Below the pieces are notes generated by a model. The model was not told the DNA's origin. It saw only the letters and a list, made by a program, of their open reading frames with translations, and ran no database searches. Positions 1 to 6,885 of a stretch of DNA of 7,127 nucleotides are shown here, in pieces (position 1 is the stretch's first letter; the number at the start of each line of letters is the position of its first letter). Both the position numbers and the translations under genes were made by a program. Source of the stretch: Clostridiales bacterium (lineage in GTDB: Bacteria > Bacillota > Clostridia > Christensenellales > Borkfalkiaceae); NCBI GenBank assembly GCA_021635425.1, contig JAJWOJ010000007.1, positions 13,857 through 20,983 on the forward strand, written 5' to 3'.

Positions 1-1674
1 GTGTCGGACGGAATTATTCTTATCGCGCTTGTCGGAACCGATCCTAAGATTCTCAACCTTAAAGAAATTCTTTCCTATTTCGTCGATCATCAGATAGACG
101 TTATCGAAAGACGCACGAGATACGATTTAGCGAGAACCAAAGAAAGAGAGCATATCGTCAAAGGTTTGGTTATAGCTCTTGCGAACATAGACGAAGTTAT
201 CGCGATAATCAAACGCAGCAGAGACAAGGAGGACGCGACGAACCAGTTGAAAGCCGCTTTCCTTCTCGACGATAAACAGTGTACGGCGATTCTCGAAATG
301 AGGCTTCAGAGGCTCACCTCCATGGAAGTAGACAAGCTCAACGAAGAGCTTCGTCAGCTCGAAGCAACCATTGCCGACCTCGAAGATATTTTACAGAAGC
401 CCGAAAGAGTGAGAGCTATCGTAAGAAACGATCTCGAAGATATAAAGAACAGATATCCCACCCCGAGAAAAACCGAAATTTCCACCGATTATGCGGATAT
501 CGGCGAAGCCGACCTCATCGAAAGAGAAGACGTGGTAATTTCCATGACTCATATGGGTTACGTCAAGAGAATCCCCACGAAGGAATGCAAAGCTCAGCGT
601 CGCGGCGGAAAGGGCGTTACGGCTCATAAGCCCAAGGATGAGGACTTTGTCGAAAATATGTTCGTTTGCTCCACGCACGACGATCTGCTTTTCTTCAGCT
701 CGCTGGGTAAAGTATATCGCATAAAGGCATACGAGGTTCCCGAAGCGTCCAAGGGCGCGACGAGAGGCAGAGCGATAGTTAACCTCATCCAGGTTTCCAA
801 CGGCGAAAGAATAACCGCCGTTATCCCGAGAAAAGATAACCCCGCCGAAGATCTCGAAACCGAGCTTGACGAGAACGGTAACGAAATCGTTACCGACGAA
901 AACGCGATAAACGAAGCCGTCAACAATGCGGCGAGCGAAGAAATCGGCGAAGAAGTCGCAGAGGATATCGTTTCCGACGAAGGTTACATCATGATGGCAA
1001 CCAAGTTCGGTCTTATCAAAAAAACGGCTCTTTCCGAATTTAATTCGATAAGAAAGAGCGGTAAAATCGCGATAAGTCTTCTTCCCGGCGACGAACTTAT
1101 TTCCGTTCAGCTTACGACGGGCAGCGACGAGATTCTTATCGGCTCGCATGACGGTAAGTGTATTCGTTTCAGTGAAAAAGACGTAAGATGCATGGGCAGA
1201 GACACGAAGGGCGTTCGTTCTATCGACCTTTCCGAAGACGATTACGTAATAGATATGTCCGTCGTTAAACCCGACGATACGGTTATCACCGTTTCGTCCA
1301 ACGGTTTCGGCAAGAGGAGCAGCGTTGACGAGTACAGGCTTCAGTCGAGAGCGGGCAAGGGTATCAAAGCGGGTCAGTTCAACGACAAGACAGGTTACCT
1401 TGTAGGCATTAAACCCGTCCGCGAAGGCGAAGATATAATGATGATTTCCGATACGGGTATCGCGATAAGAACGAGTGTGGATGAAATTTCGCTTATCGGT
1501 CGCGATACGCAGGGCGTAAAAGTCATGAGGCTTGACGGCGCGTCGATCGCTACGATCGCTATAACTCCGCACGAGGACGAGGAAGAACTTGAAGAAGGAG
1601 CGGAAGGCGAGGATTCCGAAACGGCGGACGGTGCCGAAACGATCGGTACGGACGACGTCGGCACGGAAGAATAA
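1..1674 (+). CDS. gyrA: DNA gyrase subunit A, C-terminal two-thirds (5' truncated by window edge)
   Basis: GyrA is the breakage-reunion subunit of DNA gyrase, which with GyrB introduces ATP-driven negative supercoils. The window begins inside the gene: the N-terminal winged-helix domain with the catalytic tyrosine is missing, and the GTG at position 1 is most likely an internal valine codon. Visible residues 1-160 are the end of the tower, the coiled coil and the C-gate (LNLKEIL at 18-24, ILEMRLQRL at 97-105). From about 175 follows the six-bladed beta-pinwheel, with blade strands GYVKRI (186), GKVYRI (236), GLIKKT (337), GKCIRF (385), GFGKRS (435) and GIAIRT (486). The GyrA box QRRGGKG at 199-205 is intact; it is needed for DNA wrapping and separates GyrA from ParC. 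Unusual points are an acidic insertion of about 43 residues between blades 2 and 3 (277-328) and a strongly acidic tail (524-557). A terminator follows, so this is the last gene of its transcript. Confidence 0.97.
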   Translation: MSDGIILIALVGTDPKILNLKEILSYFVDHQIDVIERRTRYDLARTKEREHIVKGLVIALANIDEVIAIIKRSRDKEDATNQLKAAFLLDDKQCTAILEMRLQRLTSMEVDKLNEELRQLEATIADLEDILQKPERVRAIVRNDLEDIKNRYPTPRKTEISTDYADIGEADLIEREDVVISMTHMGYVKRIPTKECKAQRRGGKGVTAHKPKDEDFVENMFVCSTHDDLLFFSSLGKVYRIKAYEVPEASKGATRGRAIVNLIQVSNGERITAVIPRKDNPAEDLETELDENGNEIVTDENAINEAVNNAASEEIGEEVAEDIVSDEGYIMMATKFGLIKKTALSEFNSIRKSGKIAISLLPGDELISVQLTTGSDEILIGSHDGKCIRFSEKDVRCMGRDTKGVRSIDLSEDDYVIDMSVVKPDDTVITVSSNGFGKRSSVDEYRLQSRAGKGIKAGQFNDKTGYLVGIKPVREGEDIMMISDTGIAIRTSVDEISLIGRDTQGVKVMRLDGASIATIAITPHEDEEELEEGAEGEDSETADGAETIGTDDVGTEE

Positions 1675-1714
1675 TATATCGGAAACCGATACTAAGAATA
1701 AATGATTGAAAAAG

Positions 1715-1760
1715 ACTGTCGCGTTCGGAAACAAATCCGAAATATCGCGGCAGTTTTTTT
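1715..1760 (+). terminator. Rho-independent terminator of gyrA
   Basis: An outer 9-bp stem (1715-1723 with 1746-1754, one T-G wobble) is stacked on an inner 6-bp stem TTCGGA/TCCGAA (1724-1729 with 1736-1741), with loop AACAAA and an ATAT bulge on the 3' side. A run of seven T (1754-1760) follows directly. It lies 40 bases after the gyrA stop. Confidence 0.9.
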
Positions 1761-1920
1761 GTATGTATGTCAAAAATATTCCCGACATTGCCTAAACGCC
1801 CGATTTGCTTTTCGGGCAGGTATAATGCTTTTATATCTCGGTGATTTTGTCAATCGTATGAAAAATTTGTAAATTGTTATTTTAATGCTCAAAAACACTT
1901 CCTTTTTTTATTTAAAGGTG

Positions 1921-1926
1921 TATAAT
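1921..1926 (+). promoter_or_regulatory. Candidate -10 element of the pckA promoter
   Basis: A perfect TATAAT sits in an A/T-rich context about 240 bases before the pckA start. A transcript starting near 1933 would carry a leader of about 230 bases. The weak point is the -35: the hexamers 16-18 bases upstream (around 1897-1904, CTTCCT and neighbours) do not resemble TTGACA, so an activator or an alternative promoter may be used. A weaker alternative pair is TTGTCA (1847-1852) with TAAATT (1870-1875), 17 bases apart. Confidence 0.4.
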
Positions 1927-1936
1927 AAAGATAATG

Positions 1937-2084
1937 GGGGAGGTTGGAACGTTTTTGTATCTTATTTTCGGATACAAAAGAAAAGGCGGCAATCGGAAAC
2001 AGGCATATTTAATAATCGGGCTTGCTGAATCTTGTTTGATAAAACCCGAATTTTACATGCGATTGACGGCGTTCGTAACTCCTT
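1937..2084 (+). promoter_or_regulatory. Possible structured 5' leader RNA of pckA
   Basis: Several complementary segments nest without crossing. A closing helix can form from GGAG (1939-1942) with CTCC (2079-2082), then a 4x4 internal loop, then GAACG (1947-1951) with CGTTC (2070-2074). A perfect 9-bp hairpin TTTTGTATC/GATACAAAA (1953-1961 with 1971-1979) stacks next to it. Inside lie CAATCG (1990-1995) with CGATTG (2060-2065), and an imperfect hairpin with GCAT/ATGC (2003-2006, 2057-2060) and TCGGG/CCCGA (2016-2020, 2045-2049). I do not recognise a known riboswitch class. Short matches like these can arise by chance in A/T-rich DNA; only the 9-bp hairpin is clearly non-trivial. Confidence 0.3.
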
Positions 2085-2150
2085 TATGTCATCCCTTTCG
2101 CTTTATCGGGCGGTATCGGGGAGAAATTAAGAAAAACAAACTCTAAAAAA

Positions 2151-2156
2151 GAGAGG
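2151..2156 (+). promoter_or_regulatory. Ribosome binding site of pckA
   Basis: GAGAGG lies 8 bases before the ATG at 2165 and fixes this as the start. A short CTCT (2141-2144) just upstream can pair with AGAG (2150-2153), but four base pairs are too few to claim sequestration. Confidence 0.75.
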
Positions 2157-2164
2157 TAAGATAA

Positions 2165-3769
2165 ATGAAAAAGATCGATTTAACTAAATACGGTATAACC
2201 GGCGTTAAGGAAGTTATTCACAATCCTTCTTATGAAGAGCTTTTCAAAGCCGAAACAGATCCTTCTCTCGAAGGCTATGAAAAAGGTCAGGTCAGCGAAC
2301 TCGGCGCCGTCAACGTTATGACGGGTATTTACACGGGTCGTTCGCCTAAAGACAAATTCATCGTCGTAGACGATAATTCCAAAGACACCGTCTGGTGGAC
2401 TTCGGACGAATACAAGAACGATAACCATCCCGCAACGCAGGAAGCGTGGAAAGCGGTTAAGGATATCGCGATCAAAGAGCTTTCGGGCAAGAAACTTTAC
2501 GTCGTAGACGCGTTCTGCGGAGCGAACAAAGATACCCGTATGGCAATCCGTTTCATCGTCGAGGTTGCATGGCAGGCTCACTTTGTTAAAAACATGTTCA
2601 TTAAGCCGACGAAAGAAGAACTTGAAAACTTCGAACCCGATTTCGTTGTTTACAACGCTTCCAAGGCTAAAGTCGAAAATTACAAAGAACTCGGGCTTAA
2701 CTCCGAAACTGCCGTTATGTTCAACATTACGAGCAGAGAACAGATTATCGTCAACACCTGGTATGGCGGAGAAATGAAGAAAGGTATGTTCTCGATGATG
2801 AACTATTACCTTCCTTTGAAGGGCATCGCTTCGATGCATTGCTCGGCGAACACCGATCTCGACGGTAAGAATACCGCTATATTCTTCGGTCTTTCGGGAA
2901 CGGGCAAAACGACTCTTTCCACCGATCCCAAGAGACTTCTTATCGGCGACGACGAACACGGTTGGGACGATAACGGCGTCTTCAATTTCGAAGGCGGTTG
3001 CTACGCAAAGGTTATCAACCTCGATAAAGATTCCGAACCCGACATTTACAACGCGATAAAGAGAAACGCGCTTTTGGAAAACGTCACTCTGGATAAAGAC
3101 GGAAAAATCGATTTCGCAGACAAGAGCGTAACCGAAAACACCCGTGTTTCCTATCCTATCGATCATATAAAGAACATCGTTCGTCCCGTTTCGGCGGCTC
3201 CCGACGCAAAGAGCGTAATTTTCCTTTCGGCAGACGCATTCGGCGTTCTTCCGCCGGTATCGATTCTTACGCCGGAACAGACTCAGTATTATTTCCTTTC
3301 GGGATTCACGGCTAAGCTTGCGGGAACCGAACGCGGAATAACCGAGCCTACTCCCACGTTCTCGGCTTGCTTCGGTCAGGCATTCCTCGAGCTTCATCCC
3401 ACCAAATATGCAGAAGAGCTTGTTAAGAAGATGGAGAAGAGCGGCGCTAAGGCATACCTTGTCAACACGGGTTGGAACGGAACGGGTAAACGTATCTCCA
3501 TAAAAGATACCCGCGGAATCATCGACGCTATTTTAAGCGGCGCGATCGACAAAGCTCCCACGAAGAAGATACCTTATTTCGATTTCGAAGTACCCACCGA
3601 ACTTCCCGGCGTAGATTCCGCAATTCTCGATCCGAGAGACACTTATGCGGACGTTAAAGTCTGGAACGACAAAGCGGTCGATCTTGCAGGCAGATTCGTT
3701 AAGAATTTTGCAAAATACGAAGGCAACGCGGCAGGCAAGGCTCTCGTAAAAGCAGGTCCGAAGATCTGA
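2165..3769 (+). CDS. pckA: Phosphoenolpyruvate carboxykinase (ATP)
   Basis: This cytosolic enzyme interconverts oxaloacetate + ATP and PEP + CO2 + ADP, acting in gluconeogenesis or, in many anaerobes, in CO2 fixation toward oxaloacetate. The 534-residue length matches the ATP-type family (E. coli about 540). Visible motifs are GRSPKDKF (58-65, substrate arginine R59), the active-site stretch [10 protein letters not shown] (198-207) with Y200 and a metal-region lysine at about 206, H225, the P-loop GLSGTGKTT (242-250), the metal-binding motif GDDEHGWDD (261-269), and R327 in [10 protein letters not shown]. The C-terminal nucleotide-binding part contains [17 protein letters not shown] (434-450). 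These are features of the ATP-type (EC 4.1.1.49), not the GTP-type. All catalytic residues I can place are present. The start is supported by GAGAGG at 2151. It is monocistronic, with its own long leader and its own terminator. Confidence 0.98.
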   Translation: MKKIDLTKYGITGVKEVIHNPSYEELFKAETDPSLEGYEKGQVSELGAVNVMTGIYTGRSPKDKFIVVDDNSKDTVWWTSDEYKNDNHPATQEAWKAVKDIAIKELSGKKLYVVDAFCGANKDTRMAIRFIVEVAWQAHFVKNMFIKPTKEELENFEPDFVVYNASKAKVENYKELGLNSETAVMFNITSREQIIVNTWYGGEMKKGMFSMMNYYLPLKGIASMHCSANTDLDGKNTAIFFGLSGTGKTTLSTDPKRLLIGDDEHGWDDNGVFNFEGGCYAKVINLDKDSEPDIYNAIKRNALLENVTLDKDGKIDFADKSVTENTRVSYPIDHIKNIVRPVSAAPDAKSVIFLSADAFGVLPPVSILTPEQTQYYFLSGFTAKLAGTERGITEPTPTFSACFGQAFLELHPTKYAEELVKKMEKSGAKAYLVNTGWNGTGKRISIKDTRGIIDAILSGAIDKAPTKKIPYFDFEVPTELPGVDSAILDPRDTYADVKVWNDKAVDLAGRFVKNFAKYEGNAAGKALVKAGPKI

Positions 3770-3800
3770 GCGTAAAAAATAAAAATCTTTAAACAATTAC

Positions 3801-3832
3801 AAAAGACTTTCTCATTTTTGAGAAAGTCTTTT
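3801..3832. terminator. Bidirectional intrinsic terminator between pckA and the DUF4363 gene
   Basis: A perfect 14-bp inverted repeat (3801-3814 with 3819-3832) with a TTTT loop starts with AAAA and ends with TTTT, so a U-tract follows the hairpin on either strand. It lies 31 bases after the pckA stop and 22 bases after the end of the convergent minus-strand operon, so it probably ends both transcripts. Confidence 0.9.
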
Positions 3833-3854
3833 CTTATCGGTTGGCTTGCAATAT

Positions 3855-4232
3855 TTAAAAAACGTTTTCAAATCGTATAAGATATCCTTTCGGAATGCTT
3901 TTGCACAGATCCGCGATAACGACGTATTTTGTGTAAGCTTCTTCGTATTTTCCGCTTTTGGTAAAAGCGATTCCTTCCGAAAGCCACATATCGAGTTCCT
4001 TAATGTCGTTATGCGGAATAAAAGCGTGCATTTTTTCTTTTTCCTTTATCCAGCAATTTCTGACGTTTTCCGCGTCCGCAGGCGTTGCCGTTTTATTCGT
4101 TTCCTTTTCCTGCATGATTAAAGCTTGCTCGAAAAGTCTGTCGAACGCAGAATTTACGTAAATTTGCTCGTATATTGCCGCGCCCGCCAGAATCAGCGCG
4201 GAAACGATAACGGTTATAACCGATTTTACCAT
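3855..4232 (-). CDS. DUF4363 family protein, small membrane-anchored
   Basis: This 125-residue protein has one N-terminal hydrophobic segment (about 4-23, a membrane anchor or uncleaved signal) followed by a soluble, mostly helical domain, presumably outside the membrane. The pattern NCWIKEKEKMHAFIPHNDI (59-77), with a conserved-looking tryptophan followed by a histidine region, and a helical repeat-like end (SGKYEEAY, 93-100) match the DUF4363 family as I know it. Its molecular function is unknown. It follows the DUF421 gene with a 7-base overlap (4226-4232), and the family is commonly found beside DUF421 genes in Clostridia, so the two products may act together. A strong AAGGAGG (4246-4240 on the minus strand) lies 7 bases before the ATG, inside the end of the upstream gene, which suits translational coupling. 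Confidence 0.8.
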   Translation of the reverse strand: MVKSVITVIVSALILAGAAIYEQIYVNSAFDRLFEQALIMQEKETNKTATPADAENVRNCWIKEKEKMHAFIPHNDIKELDMWLSEGIAFTKSGKYEEAYTKYVVIADLCKSIPKGYLIRFENVF

Positions 4233-4915
4233 TCCGTTCCCTCCTTAAGTTTAATGTTAAAAGATTCATACGGCTTGTTTTCTATCTGAAAATAAATTTT
4301 ACCGTTTCCGTCCACCGTCATAACTCCCACGTCTTTAGCGCTTTTTGCGCCGTGTTTTATAAGAACCTCATTAACTTTTGCAATGTCAAAACCCACGACG
4401 GGTAAATTATTGTGAATGATTTTTCCTTCGCATACGATAAGAACGGGCAGAGAACCGCTTTGTATTCCCTTGTCGGCTTTTTCTTTTGTCGAGAGCTTAC
4501 CGTTGGATTCGAAAATGGCGTAATCGAGTTCGTCTAAGGAGTAATATCCCGCCGAACGCATCGATTCTATAAGGTCCTCCACGTCCATATTGTTTTTCCG
4601 AAGTTCTTCGAAATCGACTCCGTTTTTATTAAGGACTATCGATGGTTTTCCGCTGATAATTCTTTTCGGGAGTCTCCCGGACCTGTCGAGAAGAGAAAGA
4701 ATCTGATGGATTATAAACACCGCAAGAATCGCCGCTATGCCGTAAATGAGCGGAACGGAAATATCGGACATGGGAATACATGCAAGCTCGGCTATCAGGA
4801 GGGTGATTACAAGCTCGAACGGTTGCATTTCTCCGATTTGCCGTTTTCCCATAAGCCGCATGACGACAAGTAGGATTATAAAAGTCAATGCGGAACGAAT
4901 AAAAATAATCAGCAT
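4226..4915 (-). CDS. DUF421 / YetF-family membrane protein
   Basis: This 229-residue protein has three N-terminal membrane segments (about 4-20, 33-48 and 54-74) and a cytoplasmic alpha/beta domain. Recognisable family stretches are MGKRQIGEMQPFELVITLLI (22-41), GKPSIVLNKNGV (89-100), the segment MRSAGYYSLDELDYAIFESN (119-138) and PVLIVCEGKI (157-166). This is the B. subtilis YetF type, whose relatives include spore-membrane proteins such as 2Duf; the biochemical role is not established. The length is usual for a complete member. The ATG at 4915 has no upstream Shine-Dalgarno, and no in-frame start codon precedes it closely; it lies about 14 bases from the predicted transcription start. It is the first gene of a two-gene operon with the DUF4363 gene and is divergent from the ABC exporter. 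Confidence 0.9.
   Translation of the reverse strand: MLIIFIRSALTFIILLVVMRLMGKRQIGEMQPFELVITLLIAELACIPMSDISVPLIYGIAAILAVFIIHQILSLLDRSGRLPKRIISGKPSIVLNKNGVDFEELRKNNMDVEDLIESMRSAGYYSLDELDYAIFESNGKLSTKEKADKGIQSGSLPVLIVCEGKIIHNNLPVVGFDIAKVNEVLIKHGAKSAKDVGVMTVDGNGKIYFQIENKPYESFNIKLKEGTEW
4240..4246 (-). promoter_or_regulatory. Ribosome binding site of the DUF4363 gene, inside the DUF421 gene
   Basis: AAGGAGG on the minus strand is near the full anti-Shine-Dalgarno complement, 7 bases before the ATG at 4232. It lies within the last codons of the DUF421 gene and contrasts with that gene, which has no visible Shine-Dalgarno sequence. Confidence 0.85.
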
Positions 4916-4935
4916 ATCCGAAGTATGGCTAAAAC

Positions 4936-4965
4936 ATTAAAATTTATGTGATTTACCATTGACAA
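4936..4965 (-). promoter_or_regulatory. Predicted sigma-A promoter of the DUF421-DUF4363 operon
   Basis: Reading the minus strand, TTGTCA (4965-4960) is followed after 18 bases by TTTAAT (4941-4936), each one mismatch from consensus. Transcription would begin near 4929, leaving a leader of only about 14 bases with no Shine-Dalgarno before the DUF421 ATG. The -35 overlaps the -35 of the opposite promoter by five bases. Confidence 0.55.
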
Positions 4966-4987
4966 TATATTTTCGCTGTGATATAAT
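4959..4987 (+). promoter_or_regulatory. Consensus sigma-A promoter of the ABC exporter gene
   Basis: TTGACA (4959-4964), a 17-base spacer and TATAAT (4982-4987) match the vegetative consensus at all twelve positions, and TGA just before the -10 adds an extended -10 element. Transcription should start near 4994, giving a leader of about 23 bases. The ribosome binding site in that leader is weak (AGGT at 5007-5010, 6 bases before the ATG). Confidence 0.88.
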
Positions 4988-5016
4988 TCGGACACCGACG
5001 AATTGCAGGTTAAACG

Positions 5017-6876
5017 ATGAGTAAAAAAGAAAAGAGATCCGCCACGGTGGACGAGGTTTCCGAATACGAGCATATTTTCACCGATCAGGGGAAAAGCGGT
5101 AAAAAACGCGTAGATTTTTTCGGAAAACTTATAAAAAAAGACTTCAAATATTACCTTTTAACGACGTTGCTTTATATCGTCAAAGCTTCGCCGATCTGGA
5201 TAATACCCGTTATAACTTCCAACGTAATAAATCTTACGACGGATTACCTTGCGGGGAATATAGGCTATAACGAAGCGGTTAAATATGCGATAATTTACGC
5301 CGTTATTTTCACCGTTTCGCTTTTGCAGAATATTCCTATGCACACGCTTTGGGCAAGGTGCGCTTCGAAGATGTTCCGAAACACCGAGGCAAACATAAAA
5401 AGCGCGGTTGTAAGAAAACTTCAGAGGCTTTCCATAACCTACCATAAAGAAATGGAAGCGGGAAAAGTTCAATCGAAGTTTCTTCACGACATTACGGGCG
5501 TGACGGGGCTTGTGTCGTCGCTTAACGACATATTCATTCCCTCGGTTGTGGGTGCCGTTATATCGATTGCGATTGCCGTCTATAAAAGCGGTACGGTATC
5601 GCTTTTCTTCCTGGCTGTTATTCCCGTAAACGTTCTGATCGCGTCGCTTTATAGGAAACGCATGAAAAAGAATGCTCATATATACAGACATAACGACGAA
5701 ATCGTCGCCAACAGATTGTCGAGCATAATGGAAATGCTTATCGTAACGAAAGCTCACGGGCTGGAAGATAAGGAATACGAGGAATTCCGTAAAGAAGTCG
5801 ACGACGTAAAAAAATCGGGCAGAAACGTGGATATAGCGAACGCTTCTTTCGGTTCGGCGTCGTGGGTTGCCTCAAACCTTTTAAACGGCGTTTGTCTTGC
5901 TTTTTGCGCTTATCTCGCGCTTAAAGGGAGTATCACGATAGGCGACGTCGTTTTGTATCAATCGCTTTTTGCATCGATAAACTCCAATATTTTAAGTATA
6001 ATAAACGTCATGCCGACGATAATCACGGGCAGAGAATGCGTAAATTCCGTTTCGGAACTTATGAACGCCGGCGATATGGAAATTTCGGACAGAGGGACGA
6101 AACTTCCTTCCGTGAGCGGTCGGGTTGATTTCGAAAACGTTTCGTATGTTTATCCCGGGGCAACGATTCCCACGATAAAAGATTTTACGCTTCACGTTAA
6201 ACAAGGCGAATGTATTGCCGTTGTCGGCGGTTCGGGCGCGGGCAAAAGCACTCTGATGAACATGATAATAGGCTTTTTGCTTCCGACGTCGGGCAAAATT
6301 TTAATCGACGGAAATTCGATGTCGGAGATAAATCTCGACGCGTACAGGCATTTTATTTCGGTCGTTCCTCAAAACAGCATATTGTTTTCGGGGTCTATAA
6401 GAGAAAATATTACATACGGAATGAGCAAATATTCCGAAGAGGAACTTGCCGAAGCCGTGAAAGAAGCCGATCTCGAGGAACTTGTCGCGTCGTTCCCCGA
6501 GGGGCTTGACACAAACGTCGGCGAACACGGAGGAAGATTGTCGGGCGGGCAGAAGCAACGCGTTACGATAGCGAGAGCGCTTATACGCAATCCGAGAATT
6601 CTCATTTTAGACGAGGCGACGTCCGCATTGGATAACATATCCGAATATCACGTTCAGAAAGCTATTTCGGGGCTTGTAAAGGGCAGAACGACCTTTATCG
6701 TTGCGCACAGATTGTCCACGATAAGAGACGCGGACAGAATAGTCGTTATGGATAACGGAACTCCCGTAGAAATCGGTTCTTATGAAGAACTTATGGCGAA
6801 GAAAGGCGAGTTTTATAAATTGAAAGAACTTAACGACATGAATTATAAAAAAGCTGAGCAGGGGTTGAACTCCTGA
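5017..6876 (+). CDS. ABC exporter, fused transmembrane and ATPase half-transporter
   Basis: This 619-residue protein is an ATP-driven exporter half that should work as a homodimer in the membrane. A charged cytoplasmic N-terminus (1-42) precedes six membrane segments at about 44-68, 87-107, 170-190, 193-212, 281-305 and 309-335. The nucleotide-binding domain starts near 368 with the A-loop region YVYPG (377-381), Walker A GGSGAGKST (404-412), Q-loop glutamine 452, signature LSGGQ (508-512), Walker B ILILDEA (528-534), D-loop SALD (536-539) and H-loop histidine 564. All motifs are intact, so it should be active. There is no C39 peptidase domain and no linked precursor peptide, so the substrate (lipid, drug or peptide) cannot be told. 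It is transcribed alone from a consensus promoter and followed by a strong terminator. No partner half-transporter lies beside it in the window, which favours a homodimer. Confidence 0.95.
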   Translation: MSKKEKRSATVDEVSEYEHIFTDQGKSGKKRVDFFGKLIKKDFKYYLLTTLLYIVKASPIWIIPVITSNVINLTTDYLAGNIGYNEAVKYAIIYAVIFTVSLLQNIPMHTLWARCASKMFRNTEANIKSAVVRKLQRLSITYHKEMEAGKVQSKFLHDITGVTGLVSSLNDIFIPSVVGAVISIAIAVYKSGTVSLFFLAVIPVNVLIASLYRKRMKKNAHIYRHNDEIVANRLSSIMEMLIVTKAHGLEDKEYEEFRKEVDDVKKSGRNVDIANASFGSASWVASNLLNGVCLAFCAYLALKGSITIGDVVLYQSLFASINSNILSIINVMPTIITGRECVNSVSELMNAGDMEISDRGTKLPSVSGRVDFENVSYVYPGATIPTIKDFTLHVKQGECIAVVGGSGAGKSTLMNMIIGFLLPTSGKILIDGNSMSEINLDAYRHFISVVPQNSILFSGSIRENITYGMSKYSEEELAEAVKEADLEELVASFPEGLDTNVGEHGGRLSGGQKQRVTIARALIRNPRILILDEATSALDNISEYHVQKAISGLVKGRTTFIVAHRLSTIRDADRIVVMDNGTPVEIGSYEELMAKKGEFYKLKELNDMNYKKAEQGLNS

Positions 6877-6885
6877 GGATAAATA

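Larger units (their letters stand above)
1675..2164. other. Intergenic region between gyrA and pckA (490 bases)
   Basis: No convincing gene lies here. It contains the gyrA terminator, then a small hairpin GCCCGA/TCGGGC (1798-1803 with 1812-1817) without a T-run, then an A/T-rich stretch (about 1821-1935) with the likely pckA promoter, and then about 230 bases of presumed pckA leader with several nested complementary segments. The only open frame of note (1934-2146, 70 codons) has no ribosome binding site and no recognisable protein features, so I do not call it. The gap is long for this otherwise compact window, which suggests regulatory content. Confidence 0.7.

Noticed and set aside
1..3. 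GTG at position 1 as a true gyrA start
   Set aside because: The following residues align with the middle of GyrA, and the catalytic domain would be missing. The window edge cuts the gene, so this is most likely an internal valine codon.
1..1674. Topoisomerase IV subunit ParC instead of GyrA
   Set aside because: An intact GyrA box (QRRGGKG, residues 199-205) and a six-bladed pinwheel are hallmarks of GyrA; ParC lacks a proper box and usually has fewer blades.
391..1788. Long minus-strand open frame antisense to gyrA
   Set aside because: Its product is low in recognisable features and rich in F, R and V as expected from the reverse complement of the gyrA codons. It runs through the gyrA terminator. 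It is a shadow of gyrA, as are similar frames opposite pckA (2180-3397) and the exporter gene.
1798..1817. Second terminator after gyrA
   Set aside because: The hairpin is only 6 bp and no T-run follows it on the plus strand (AGGTATAATG follows). The terminator at 1715-1760 is sufficient.
1821..1826. TATAAT as a second pckA promoter
   Set aside because: No -35-like hexamer lies 16-18 bases upstream; that position is occupied by the hairpin GCCCGA/TCGGGC. The match alone is not enough.
1934..2146. 70-codon open frame upstream of pckA
   Set aside because: There is no ribosome binding site before its ATG, which would lie almost at the predicted transcript start. The peptide has no recognisable domain, and the frame runs through the possible leader structure. 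It is more likely chance.
3855..6876. DUF421, DUF4363 and ABC exporter as one new defence or transport system
   Set aside because: The exporter is on the opposite strand with its own promoter and terminator, and there is no nuclease, toxin, precursor peptide or immunity gene. Divergent neighbours alone do not make a system.
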